The notes beneath the pieces are model-generated. The model was not told the origin of the DNA. It made no database searches and was given only the letters and a program-made list of their open reading frames with translations. From positions 16,101-80,100 of the forward strand of contig NZ_SIHI01000017.1 of the NCBI RefSeq assembly GCF_007859735.1: a DNA stretch of 64,000 nucleotides, written 5' to 3'. Each line of letters begins with the position of its first letter. The first letter of the stretch is position 1. Both the position numbers and the translations under genes were made by a program. Origin of the DNA: Thalassoglobus neptunius (GTDB taxonomy: Bacteria; Planctomycetota; Planctomycetia; Planctomycetales; Planctomycetaceae). Below are positions 46,162 to 56,600 of this stretch, piece by piece.

Positions 46162-46839
46162 CTATGTTCCCCGCGTGTTTCCAAACAACTCGATGTGCCG
46201 ACGAGGGGAAACGGACCAGGAGCGAGCTTTGGCTCCCGGAGAAATCCAACTCATCCGCTGATTCAAATCGTCCACCGTCGTTCCTTGAGGCATGACGAAA
46301 ACTTTCGACGTATCGATCGAGGGAAACAACGACAGATACTCCTCAACCGCTGACAAGTCATCCGGCACATCAATGACGAACTTGAATTGGTAGTCATACT
46401 CCTGAATCAGCCGTTCGATGACTTCAGGCCGATGCCGTCGTGCTTCGTGACGTTCTTGCCAATTCGTTTCGACAGGGGTCGAGTTCGCGAGTTTGGGGCT
46501 GATCGACATCAGTTGGGCTTCGACCGGAAGAAAACATGTCCCGGCGGTTTCAATCGTAATGAAGTGGCCGCGTCGGGAAAGTTCCTTCGTCAACGGAACC
46601 ATATCCGGAACAAGAAGCGGTTCGCCGCCTGTGAGAACAACATGCTCACAATTGAATTCCTCAATCTGCGCGAGCAGTTGATCAATCGAGTACTCCGTCC
46701 CTTCCGGATTCCACGAGGTATGGGGAGTGTCACAAAACCAGCACCGAAGGTTGCAGCCCGAAGTTCTCACGAAGCTGCTCGGAACACCGCAATGTTGTCC
46801 TTCGCCTTGGATGGAATGAAAAATCTCGGAAATCCACAT
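46162..46839 (-). CDS. queE: 7-carboxy-7-deazaguanine synthase, radical SAM
   Basis: The protein has 225 residues from ATG 46839 (MWISEIFHSIQGEG); a TTG nine codons upstream is a weaker alternative. The radical SAM cluster motif is CNLRCWFC (Cys29, Cys33, Cys36), preceded by the QueE hallmark SIQGEG and followed by DTPHTSW. VVLTGGEPLL binds SAM. QueE converts carboxytetrahydropterin to CDG in queuosine and deazapurine biosynthesis. No other que genes are adjacent. Confidence 0.94.
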   Translation of the reverse strand: MWISEIFHSIQGEGQHCGVPSSFVRTSGCNLRCWFCDTPHTSWNPEGTEYSIDQLLAQIEEFNCEHVVLTGGEPLLVPDMVPLTKELSRRGHFITIETAGTCFLPVEAQLMSISPKLANSTPVETNWQERHEARRHRPEVIERLIQEYDYQFKFVIDVPDDLSAVEEYLSLFPSIDTSKVFVMPQGTTVDDLNQRMSWISPGAKARSWSVSPRRHIELFGNTRGT

Positions 46840-47304
46840 CGGAATCGGTCGCGCTCGCTTCAGCAATCACCAGCATGTCCAGTCGAATCCGGGGAGTTTA
46901 CAGGATTCGATGTTGAATCGGCAGTTCCAGCCGATCGGTTCAATTGTGAATGAAACAATTGCACCGGGTGAAATGTCAGACTTGCAAGCCCTGTCACCCA
47001 AAACCCGGACCAATTCTTCTCCAAGACGTTCGCTCAAAATCACAGAGAACAAAACGCGTCGACGTAAACAACTACTTAAAAATCACTTACAAAAACACTC
47101 AAAACTTTCGCGAGCAAAAACGTCCAGCTTTTGGCACAGCGGATGCATTAGGTTTTTTCCATCACCTCCCTTGGTCAAACCTGACCACACAGATCCCCAC
47201 TCCCTACACAATATTCCTTTTCATGGAAATCTACGGCAGGAAGCCACGATTTCCGATCGCAAATTCAGCGACCGCTGAATGAGCTCAATTCACGGAGAAG
47301 CCCA
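46840..47304. other. Intergenic region upstream of csrA
   Basis: About 465 bases between the divergent queE and csrA genes. It holds the sigma-54-like promoter at 47132 and a csrA leader with several GGA triplets (near 47225, 47239 and in CACGGAGAAG before the start). GGA triplets are what CsrA binds, so autoregulation is plausible. No gene is seen. Confidence 0.45.
47132..47147 (+). promoter_or_regulatory. Sigma-54-type promoter upstream of csrA
   Basis: TGGCACAGCGGATGCA matches the -24/-12 consensus: the GG and GC dinucleotides have the exact 10-base spacing, with TGGCAC intact and TGCA at -12. Transcription would start near 47158 and give a leader of about 145 bases. No enhancer-binding protein gene is nearby. 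Confidence 0.5.
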
Positions 47305-47550
47305 ATGCTCGTCGTCTCACGCAAGAAGCACGAATTCATCCAAATCGGCGAAGATATTGTTATCAAAGTCATCAAGACCAGTCGCGGCTCGGTCAAAATC
47401 GGAATCGACGCTCCCGGCGGAACTCGAGTTCTGCGAGGAGAACTTTCCATCGACGAACTCTTTGAACCCGTTTCCAAACCTCTCTCTCGCCGCCCCCGCC
47501 AACTTGCTCCGAAAGAACAGGATTCGATGCAACCTGTCGGTGCACTTTGA
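47305..47550 (+). CDS. csrA: Carbon storage regulator CsrA
   Basis: RNA-binding dimeric regulator of 81 residues. MLVVSRKKHEFIQIGEDIVIKV is the canonical start with the first strand (Arg6 position conserved as SRKK). IKTSRGSVKIGIDAPGGTRVLRGEL carries the second RNA-contact strand; the usual R44-E45 pair appears here as RVLRGEL. The C-terminus is about 20 residues longer than in E. coli and rich in Arg/Pro. GGAG 10 bases upstream serves as ribosome binding site. CsrA binds GGA hairpins near ribosome binding sites. Confidence 0.95.
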   Translation: MLVVSRKKHEFIQIGEDIVIKVIKTSRGSVKIGIDAPGGTRVLRGELSIDELFEPVSKPLSRRPRQLAPKEQDSMQPVGAL

Positions 47551-48086
47551 TTGGCCCCTCGCATCCACAAACCTTGATCTCTCCTGGCATGAACGACTCT
47601 TCCTGTCTCCCTGCTTAGTGGCGGTGTCCGTCTTCTGAAGGCGGGCACCGTCGCTACCAAAACAACCGGAATTCCCCCCCGATCCAGCGGAGTGAGAACG
47701 GATGAGAAGACACAACCCAAAGCAGTCTTTAGACTTCCTCCTCGTTCAGCGGAAGATTTCGTCGCAGCCATTCAATGCCGTTGCGACCTCTGACTTGAAA
47801 AGTTGTCAAGAGATCTTCGAGAAAAGTTCATTTCTTCTTCCAATCTTGCCGATTGTATACCTTGCTTGGAGAAGGGTGAGCATTCCACCAAGAGTGGAAT
47901 CCAGGGGGGCGCCTTTCTCCAGGATGCTTGTTTCTGACGCGAGGTCTGTCGCGTCAGAAATAAGCCTTCTCGACCAACCCGGTGGAAGGCGATATTGACC
48001 AACCGGCGAATTCTGCAATAGGGTGCCTCGTTCTTTCTGAGCCCAAAAGTCATCTCTTGGGTACTCTTCTGAACTGAGGACCAACT
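47551..48086 (+). promoter_or_regulatory. Structured leader / possible ncRNA between csrA and the YCF48-like gene
   Basis: This 536-base gap has no credible gene but dense secondary structure. TGGAGAAGGG (47867-47876) pairs with CCTTTCTCCA (47912-47921) around an inner hairpin ATTCCAC/GTGGAAT (47882-47900). A perfect 12-bp hairpin TTTCTGACGCGA/TCGCGTCAGAAA follows (47931-47960), then GCCTTC/GAAGGC (47964-47990). A TATACC box at 47856 could start transcription just before the first stem. No T-run follows, so a 5' leader of the next gene is more likely than a terminated small RNA. The start region CTGAGGACC carries the ribosome binding site. Confidence 0.5.
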
Positions 48087-51000
48087 ATGGCGCAGGACAT
48101 GGATGTCGCTTGGCCATCACGGCTGACCGGAACGCTTCTCGGAGTAGTCATTCACTTCGTCTGTGTGGCGAATGCACAACTTCCGGCTCAGTACACACTC
48201 TCCCCCACCAAAGAGCAAATCCACCCCATGCAAGACGATGCTTCGCTGAACGAAGTGAAGTTCGTCGGTGAAAAAAACGGCTGGGCAGTCGGAGATCGCG
48301 GAACCGTCTGGAAATCGACCGACGGCGGCCAATCATGGAACCTGATTCCCACAGTTGCCGATGTCAGTGACTACTCCTTTCAGAGTGTCTGCTTCCTGAC
48401 CGATCAAGTCGGATGGATTGCCGGAGGCACGATCGACCCCGTAAGCGGACAAACCCGCGGGCTTGTTCTCAAAACTCAAGATGGGGGGAAGTCGTGGAGC
48501 ATCGTCGCAAGTCAACAACTCAACTACGTGAACACAATTCGCTTCTTCGACTTCGATCATGGAATTGTGGTCGGAGAACGGTCAATTGACGCTCCAGCCG
48601 GAATCTTCGCAACTGAGGATAGCGGACAAAACTGGACGGCAGTCAACGCGACATCGAATGCTCGCTGGAACGACGGAGCATTCTTCGACATGCGGAACGG
48701 ACTCGTCGTCGGTCCACTCGGCCAGCAATCAATTCTTGCCAACGGAACGCTGACTTTCGGAAACGCGACATCAAGCCACCTGCAGTCACTCAATGACATC
48801 AACATTGATTCGAACGGCAATGCGTGGCTGGCCGGCGACGGCGGACTGGTTCTTTCCAGTTCGAATCGAGGGGTCTCGTGGGAAATTCCCGAAAGCGACC
48901 TTCCGAGGGAATTCAAGAAATTCACAGACTTTCAAGGTGTTGCGCAGCTTGACTCAAAGATCTGGATCGTTGGTTCACCGGGCTCAGTCGTCTGGCACTC
49001 TCCCGACGCCGGGAAATCATGGACACCGCAAGCAACGAACGATACAACTCCTCTCACATCTGTCCACTTCGTCAATGAGACCGATGGTGTTGCGGTTGGA
49101 GTGTTGGGGCGCATCTCGCGAACCACTGACGGAGGGGAAACATGGTATCCCGTCCGCGGCGCCGACCGCAGAGTCGCCAGCTGGTCCATTCATGCCTACA
49201 CAAGCCGGACTCCCATCGAGTTCCTGAATCGCTGGAGTGGAGAGTCTGGATATCGTACAGCAACAACCATTCTGACGAGATCCGACGTTGGCCCCGATGC
49301 TCATGCCGACGATTTCAGCAACTTGCGTCTCAAGCATGCGGTCCTCAAATCCGGAGGAAACACTTCGGAGATTCAATGGAGTCTGCCGCTTGAAATTCCG
49401 GGGCTCAAATCGAGTCAGCCGGACTTGATCAAGGAATGGACCTCCATCCACGATCAGCAATTGCCGCAGATCGTTTTAGGCAGCCTCGTGGCGCGCATCC
49501 GCACTTATCGCCCGGACATGATTCTTCTGGACGAAGCTCCGAAGGAAGATGCCACAACTGAGCTGTTGCAAAATGCGATCATGACAGCCATTCAACAAGC
49601 TGCGGATCCCTCTCGATACCCCGAACACAGACTCGCCGGGCTTCCTGTCTGGCAAGTCAAAAAAGTTGTGATGCAACGAGCCCCCGGGAGTCAGGGCCAC
49701 TTCACACAGGACGCTTTCGAAGTGCTTCCCAATCTCGGAACGACTCTCGACATCGCCAGCGCAAATGCGAAATCACTTCTTGAGACAACACGCACATCGC
49801 AACCTCACCCAGTCTCTTATGACGTAATCTGGTCCGCTTCGGACTCGGGGAATTCGAGATCCTCTCTGTTCGGCGATCTGCAGATTCCCATCGGAACGGC
49901 GGCGCGTCGTGAACTTCCCGCTGTTCGCAAAGAGATCGTGGACGAGCTAATCGCTCAGTCACAACATCGTCGCCACATTTCGTCAGTCTCCCAACATGCG
50001 ATTCAATCAGAGACATCAGGAGGCCAGCTGATTGGTCAACTCGGCTCGATGATGCGACCGCTCACGAAGGAACAAGCTGCGCGGCAACTCGCTGACCTGG
50101 CTCTCGAATTTCGCAGGAACGGGGAATGGGATCTCGCCGAACAGGTCTACGCTCAACTGCTTCAGGACTACTCCAGTGAACCGTGTGCCAGACAATCCAT
50201 TTTGTGGCTGATCCCTTTCTGGACGAGTTCGGAACTGGGCTGGCAACGCCTTAAGTCAATCTCTGCCGAAGACGTTACCGCTTCGACGGATCGCTCGATC
50301 TTTCGGGCGAACTTCCAGTACCTGTCTGAACTTTCTGAGCGGCTGACAACCCCCGAAAGCATCGAGGAAGATCTCACACTCCTTCAAAATCCGTCCACCC
50401 AGACCAGCCAGCCACGCGTTCCAACAATCGGCAACAGTCCGATGGCCGTCCTCGGAAACTCAGACCGAGGAAGACAGGACCAGATGCGACAAGTTAGATG
50501 GCAAGAACTCGCTGGAACCGTGTCCGAAGCCGCCATTCAATCATCCCCGCAGCTGAACTCGGTCGACGACTTGCAATTCACGCTCGCTGCGCTCTATCGC
50601 AAAACGAGCAAGAACAAAAAAGCCGATGCGATCTACAATCGATATCTCCAACGACTGAATCCGGATGATCCGTGGTATGTCGCGGCTCAGGGAGAAGCGT
50701 CGCTTCTGAAACGCGGAGCAATTTCCCCGAAACCAATGCTGAACTGCAAGCTGACATCGTTCCCACCAGTGCTGGATGGAGACCTGACGGACGCATGCTG
50801 GTCCGAAGCAATGGAAGTTCCTCTCGATTCCTCGCACGAAGCGGAAGCCTTCATCGGAACCGAAGGGCAATCGCGAGGACGTCCGAGATCGTCACAGCTC
50901 CGCCCCATCGCGTTCTTTTCGCACGACGAAGAATACTTCTATTTCGCGATAAGAATTCCGAAGCACCCGGAAATTCCCTACGCAGAGACTCAATCCGCTG

Positions 51001-51380
51001 GTCGTCCGCGAGATGGCTCGCTCGAACGATTCGACCGGATCTCGATTCAAATCGACACCGACCGCGACTACTCCACGTTCTACGAATTCGAAGTTGATCA
51101 GCGAGGCTGGACGCGTGAACGATGCTGGGAGGACCTTGGATTCGATCCCAACTGGTTCGTGGCGACGAGTCAGGACAGTGAGAGTTGGTCCGTCGAAGCG
51201 GCGATTCCACTTGAAGAACTCGCTCCCCCGGAATTGACCTTCGGCCAGACATGGGCAGTCGGCGTCACTCGCATCGTCCCGGCCAAACAAGTTCAAACCT
51301 GGACCGGCGCTGGGGGAGAAATCCCGCTGGCTCCGCGATTCGGGCTGATGAATCTCATCTCCGCACCCGTCACGAATTGA
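48087..51380 (+). CDS. Multidomain secreted protein: YCF48-like propeller, LmbE-like remnant, TPR-like region, CBM9-like domain
   Basis: The protein has 1097 residues with signal sequence (GTLLGVVIHFVCVANAQ). Residues about 50-350 are YCF48/BNR-type repeats (VGDRGTVWKSTDGGQSWNL, LVLKTQDGGKSWS, IFATEDSGQNWTAV, VVWHSPDAGKSWTPQ, RISRTTDGGETWYPV), forming a beta propeller. Residues 390-560 resemble a degenerate PIG-L/LmbE deacetylase: HADD (406-409) stands where HPDD is expected, and IRTYRPDMILLDEA plus PSRYPEHRLAGLPVWQVKKV follow. Residues 650-870 are helical, TPR-like. Residues 885-1097 begin VLDGDLTDACWSEA, the start of CBM9/DOMON-like domains. Function unknown. The start region GAGGACC before ATG is a fair ribosome binding site. 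Confidence 0.75.
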   Translation: MAQDMDVAWPSRLTGTLLGVVIHFVCVANAQLPAQYTLSPTKEQIHPMQDDASLNEVKFVGEKNGWAVGDRGTVWKSTDGGQSWNLIPTVADVSDYSFQSVCFLTDQVGWIAGGTIDPVSGQTRGLVLKTQDGGKSWSIVASQQLNYVNTIRFFDFDHGIVVGERSIDAPAGIFATEDSGQNWTAVNATSNARWNDGAFFDMRNGLVVGPLGQQSILANGTLTFGNATSSHLQSLNDINIDSNGNAWLAGDGGLVLSSSNRGVSWEIPESDLPREFKKFTDFQGVAQLDSKIWIVGSPGSVVWHSPDAGKSWTPQATNDTTPLTSVHFVNETDGVAVGVLGRISRTTDGGETWYPVRGADRRVASWSIHAYTSRTPIEFLNRWSGESGYRTATTILTRSDVGPDAHADDFSNLRLKHAVLKSGGNTSEIQWSLPLEIPGLKSSQPDLIKEWTSIHDQQLPQIVLGSLVARIRTYRPDMILLDEAPKEDATTELLQNAIMTAIQQAADPSRYPEHRLAGLPVWQVKKVVMQRAPGSQGHFTQDAFEVLPNLGTTLDIASANAKSLLETTRTSQPHPVSYDVIWSASDSGNSRSSLFGDLQIPIGTAARRELPAVRKEIVDELIAQSQHRRHISSVSQHAIQSETSGGQLIGQLGSMMRPLTKEQAARQLADLALEFRRNGEWDLAEQVYAQLLQDYSSEPCARQSILWLIPFWTSSELGWQRLKSISAEDVTASTDRSIFRANFQYLSELSERLTTPESIEEDLTLLQNPSTQTSQPRVPTIGNSPMAVLGNSDRGRQDQMRQVRWQELAGTVSEAAIQSSPQLNSVDDLQFTLAALYRKTSKNKKADAIYNRYLQRLNPDDPWYVAAQGEASLLKRGAISPKPMLNCKLTSFPPVLDGDLTDACWSEAMEVPLDSSHEAEAFIGTEGQSRGRPRSSQLRPIAFFSHDEEYFYFAIRIPKHPEIPYAETQSAGRPRDGSLERFDRISIQIDTDRDYSTFYEFEVDQRGWTRERCWEDLGFDPNWFVATSQDSESWSVEAAIPLEELAPPELTFGQTWAVGVTRIVPAKQVQTWTGAGGEIPLAPRFGLMNLISAPVTN

Positions 51381-51604
51381 ACATTCTGCGACTGCGTAAA
51401 GTCCGGAAAACAGTTGCGGGACTACGGGACACTCATCCCGTCCTTCGAGTCGCGGCGGTGAGTGAAGACCTTCTCTCGCTGACCTTGCAGTGTGACAGCG
51501 AATACGTCGAAGAACGCTCCAACGTCAACGATCGAAGCTGTGGGATGAAGAAGTGACGCAGTGAATGTGCTCAGCGACGTTGTACGGGAACGGGGCCGCT
51601 TCAC

Positions 51605-51641
51605 AAAAAAACGCCGCAAACTGAATTTCAGTCTGCGGCGT
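51605..51641 (-). terminator. Strong minus-strand intrinsic terminator without a protein gene upstream
   Basis: On the minus strand ACGCCGCAGACTGA (51641-51628) pairs with TCAGTTTGCGGCGT (51624-51611) with one G-U pair and a 3-base loop, followed by TTTTTTT (51611-51605). No minus-strand protein gene lies within the preceding 500 bases, which is why a non-coding transcript is proposed. Confidence 0.85.
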
Positions 51642-51804
51642 GATTCAAACCCTCCGCTTGTTGGCGCAGGCAGGAACTGCTGCGAGAAGAGCGATGATCA
51701 GGTCATGTCAACATGCACCTTTCGTGATCACGGCTCACGCGATGGGATGGTCCCCCGGCGAACGAGTGCGGGAGGGTTTGTTCTCAATCTGCCAGATTCA
51801 GTTG
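51605..51804 (-). ncRNA. Candidate rod-like structured RNA (6S-like architecture, class unassigned)
   Basis: Read on the minus strand, CAAACCCTCCCGC (51780-51768) pairs with GCGGAGGGTTTG (51657-51646), 12 pairs with one bulge, closing a domain of about 110 bases. Inside, GTGATCA/TGATCAT and GGTGCATGT/ACATGACC form an apical stem, and GCAG-TTC-CTGC forms a side hairpin. The domain is followed after four bases by an intrinsic terminator. CATAAT (51816-51811) could be a -10 element, giving a transcript of about 200 bases; no good -35 is seen. The arrangement of closing stem, internal bubble and apical stem resembles 6S RNA, but I cannot assign it. Confidence 0.4.
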
Positions 51805-52189
51805 CGCGGCATTATGCAACCGAAAATCCCGACAGAGTTCTGTCTTCTGAATTGTAGTCCTCCACCTTCAGAAACCAGTCAAAGTTCCTGGTGACGGGGC
51901 GAAGAAACATCGCTCTTTATTTCGGTTCTGTCAACGTGCATATTGACAGTTTGTCACAGAAATCTGCTCCCATCCGACAAAACATCAAATGGAATCACAA
52001 TTTGTGAATGGAAAACAAATCTTGCCAAACGTCTGACGACGCGAAACCGGCATTGACCCGTTTTGTTGATTCCCGATACAAGCCCATTACTGTCTTGGCA
52101 GACGGTACCCGAGCGGAAGTCGCATGATCCGCCGGTTTCTCTATCTCCTCACGAATGCACGCCCTCGAACCAACGGATTGGAACGAGCC

Positions 52190-53629
52190 ATGACGCGAAC
52201 GACATCGCTTTTTCTCGGACTCGCACTTCTCGCTGGGTGCGGTGGTTCGGAAACTCCACAACAAGCTGTGGATTCTTCCGTCAAACCTTCCGCTTCACCA
52301 GCTCCCACCCCTGCCGCTGAGAAGACCGCAAGCTCCTCACCAGAGAAGAAGGTCGTCACTTACGATCAACTGATTCAGGCAGCAGACGCGCTCATCGAAA
52401 AGCGCGACGCGAAGAACGCAGCCAAAATTCTTTCGACAGCGATCAAAGCGCAGCCAACACGACCGGAAGCTTACATCAAACGTGCCGCTCTGCTGGCAGA
52501 AGCGAAGCTCTACAAGCAGGCAGTGGGTGATATGTCATCCGCCATCGGAGTTGATCCGGAGAACAGCAAGTACCGAAACACACGAGGCTATTTCCTCCTG
52601 ATGCTTCAGGACTACGACGCCGCTGAACGTGACTTCAACAAAGCCATCGACATCGATCCTGAGTACCCGCAAGCGTACAACAATCGGGGACTCGTGTTCA
52701 TCGGTCAGAACGAGTACATCAAGGCACTCAACGACTTCCGAAAAGCCAGCGAGCTGAAAGAAGATTACGTCGACGCATTGAACAACCTCGGATTCGTCTT
52801 CCTTCAGATGGAAGAACCCGATCCAGCGAAAGCTGTCGAAACGTTTACGAAAGTTCTCGAAATCAATGACGGCTATCTCAATGCCATCTCAAACCGAGGA
52901 CGGGCACATCTCGCACTGAAAAATTATGACAGTGCGATCAAAGACTTCACCCGTGCAATCGAACTGCAACCGCAGAACCAACAGTATCGCCTCCACCGCA
53001 GCGAAGCTTACCGCGCAGCAGGTCAGTTCGATCTCGCGAGAGAAGACGTCAACCAAATTGCTCGTGAACGGCAGATCGCCGAAGTGAATCACATGATTCG
53101 CAACAACCCACGCCGTAAAGAACTCTGGCTAACCCGCGCTCAACTTCTGTTGCAATCCGATCGAACAGAAGAAGCCAAGACAGCCCTCGACAACGCGATC
53201 AAACTCGATGGCACATTCATTCCCTCGCTCTTGAGTCGAGCACGCCTCCACGAACTTGAGCAGGAATACGATCAAGTGATTGAAGTCTGCACAAAGATTC
53301 TCGATCTCGAACCGAATACTGAAGCACAGTCTCTGCGTGGTGATGCGTACATGCTCGTCGACAAAATCGATGAAGCAATCGCCGACTACGAGGCAGCCCG
53401 CCGGTTCGACACGAAAATCGTGGAAGCTTATCGAGCCCGTGCTGAACAGCGAGAAGAAGCTGGCGAAACTGACCTCGCCAAAGCTGATCATGAACGAGCT
53501 GACAGCCTCGAAACCCGTCTCACAGCTGGACCTCCTTCATCCGCAGAAGAAGCCAAACCACGTGAAATGGTTGTTCAACCTGTGAGCTTCGAGCAAGTCG
53601 CTGAAGAAGAAGGACCGGAGACCAAATAG
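52190..53629 (+). CDS. TPR-repeat lipoprotein
   Basis: The protein has 479 residues from ATG 52190 (GGAACGAG just upstream); an ATG 22 codons earlier would bury the signal peptide and is rejected. The signal ends in LLAGC, a lipobox with Cys17. After a Ser/Pro/Ala linker come about nine tetratricopeptide repeats (PEAYIKRAALLAEAKLYKQAVGDMSSAI, PQAYNNRGLVFIGQNEYIKALNDF, YLNAISNRGRAHLALKNY and others). These are interrupted near residues 290-320 by a helical stretch. It is probably an envelope scaffold for protein complexes; partners unknown. A strong terminator follows. Confidence 0.88.
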   Translation: MTRTTSLFLGLALLAGCGGSETPQQAVDSSVKPSASPAPTPAAEKTASSSPEKKVVTYDQLIQAADALIEKRDAKNAAKILSTAIKAQPTRPEAYIKRAALLAEAKLYKQAVGDMSSAIGVDPENSKYRNTRGYFLLMLQDYDAAERDFNKAIDIDPEYPQAYNNRGLVFIGQNEYIKALNDFRKASELKEDYVDALNNLGFVFLQMEEPDPAKAVETFTKVLEINDGYLNAISNRGRAHLALKNYDSAIKDFTRAIELQPQNQQYRLHRSEAYRAAGQFDLAREDVNQIARERQIAEVNHMIRNNPRRKELWLTRAQLLLQSDRTEEAKTALDNAIKLDGTFIPSLLSRARLHELEQEYDQVIEVCTKILDLEPNTEAQSLRGDAYMLVDKIDEAIADYEAARRFDTKIVEAYRARAEQREEAGETDLAKADHERADSLETRLTAGPPSSAEEAKPREMVVQPVSFEQVAEEEGPETK

Positions 53630-53660
53630 TCTCTGCTGAGCCTTCTACTGATCTTTGCAC

Positions 53661-53701
53661 AAGGCACCGCGTGTTTTCGAACATGCGGTGCCTTTCGTTT
53701 T
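53661..53701 (+). terminator. Intrinsic terminator after the TPR lipoprotein gene
   Basis: A 15-bp stem (53661-53675 with 53680-53694, one G-U pair) closed by a TTCG tetraloop, followed by TCGTTTT. It lies 31 bases after the stop codon. Confidence 0.92.
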
Positions 53702-53905
53702 GGGAATCGGTCAACCCGCCACTTTTGAAAGTCCCCGCAAGTTGTAGACTGATCAAATCTCGATTATACAAGAAGGATCCTGACAGAAACTTTCTGCGGA
53801 TCAGTCAGGAACTGGTTCTCGATTCTGTCACTCAATGTGCGTCCATTTCTGTGCGTCCATTCTTGAAAACCGGATCGGCCACATCTTCAATCAATTTGAA
53901 CAGAC

Positions 53906-54874
53906 ATGCGGACAATGCAAATGACCAAACTCTTAATCGCCACGTTCACAATTCTGGTGATGCAATCCTGGAGTCATGCTGCTGACTTGAAGGCACTGAT
54001 CATCGACGGTCAGAACAATCACGGAGACTGGCCGAAAACCACCTTCATGATGAAGAAATACCTCGAAGAAACCGGGCTCTTCGATGTCGATCTCGCACGG
54101 ACGAAATACACCTGGAAAGGGGAACAACATCTCCCCGAGTACTCGATCCCAGGATTCGAAACCGAAGCGACTCCTCAACCGAAGGCGGATCCGGACTTCA
54201 AACCCGACTTCTCAAAATACGATGTTGTTGTTTCGAATTTCGGATTCAACGCCGCTCCATGGCCGAAGGAAACTCAAGAAGCCTTCGAAGAATTCGTTCG
54301 CAACGGCGGAGGACTGGTCATCGTGCACGCAGCCGACAATTCGTTTGGAGACTGGCCAGAATACAATCAAATGATCGGCATCGGTGGCTGGGGTGGTCGG
54401 GACGAAAAGTCCGGACCGTACGTTTACCTGAATGAGCAAGGCGAAGAAGTTCGCGATGAATCCCCCGGACGTGGAGGAACACACGGCCCGCAGCACGAAT
54501 TCTCGATCGTCATCCGCGACAACACGCACCCCATCACAAAAGGGCTTCCAACTGAGTGGCTCCACACCAAAGACGAATTGTATTCGTTGCTTCGCGGTCC
54601 GGGTCAGCAGATGCAAATTCTCGCAACCGCTTATGCGAGCCCAAAATTCGGAGGCACAGACCGACACGAACCGATGCTGATGACCATTCAATACGGCAAA
54701 GGCAAAGTCTTTCACACGCCGATGGGACATGCGGACTATTCGATGGAATGTGTCGGATTCAAGACCTGCCTCCAACGCGGAACCGAATGGGCCGCGACAG
54801 GCAAAGTCACTCAGGACATCCCCGATAACTTTCCAACTGCTGAATCCGCATCAGCGGAGCCGTACACGAAGTAG
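53906..54874 (+). CDS. Secreted ThuA-domain protein
   Basis: The protein has 322 residues with signal peptide (KLLIATFTILVMQSWSHA). The ThuA fold (glutamine-amidotransferase-like, PF06283) is shown by LKALIIDGQNNHGDWPKTT at the start, VVVSNFGFNAAPWPKETQEAFEEFVRNGGGLVIVHAADN, then HPITKGLPTEWLHTKDELYSLL and GKGKVFHTPMGHADYSM. ThuA proteins are linked to sugar use (trehaluose-type in rhizobia) and are common beside dehydrogenases and sulfatases in planctomycetes. The catalytic role is not established. ATG 53906 is used; ATG 53921 is also possible. It converges with pyrG, with only 15 bases between them. Confidence 0.9.
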   Translation: MRTMQMTKLLIATFTILVMQSWSHAADLKALIIDGQNNHGDWPKTTFMMKKYLEETGLFDVDLARTKYTWKGEQHLPEYSIPGFETEATPQPKADPDFKPDFSKYDVVVSNFGFNAAPWPKETQEAFEEFVRNGGGLVIVHAADNSFGDWPEYNQMIGIGGWGGRDEKSGPYVYLNEQGEEVRDESPGRGGTHGPQHEFSIVIRDNTHPITKGLPTEWLHTKDELYSLLRGPGQQMQILATAYASPKFGGTDRHEPMLMTIQYGKGKVFHTPMGHADYSMECVGFKTCLQRGTEWAATGKVTQDIPDNFPTAESASAEPYTK

Positions 54875-54889
54875 TACACACCGAATGTT

Positions 54890-56518
<1,629 letters not shown>

Positions 56519-56600
56519 TCAACAATTATGTGTCCACTGAGGGAAGCAGCCCCTCAGCCTAAGCCTGTCCGCGAACATGACACCTCGATACCGAAATGTC

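Larger units (their letters stand above)
51381..52189. other. Long intergenic region holding a candidate minus-strand RNA
   Basis: About 800 bases between the YCF48-like gene and the TPR lipoprotein gene. Short frames on both strands look non-coding. The region 51605-51804 contains the candidate RNA and terminator listed separately. 51805-52189 shows nothing else I can name. Confidence 0.5.

Noticed and set aside
47621..47650. Hairpin after csrA (GCGGTGTCCG with CGGGCACCGT)
   Set aside because: Two G-U pairs and no T-run on either strand, so not a convincing terminator for csrA.
51640..51660. TTTGAATC on the minus strand resembling a tRNA T-loop
   Set aside because: The invariant C56 position is T, and no acceptor, D or anticodon arms can be drawn. 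The segment is better explained as part of the closing stem of the RNA candidate.
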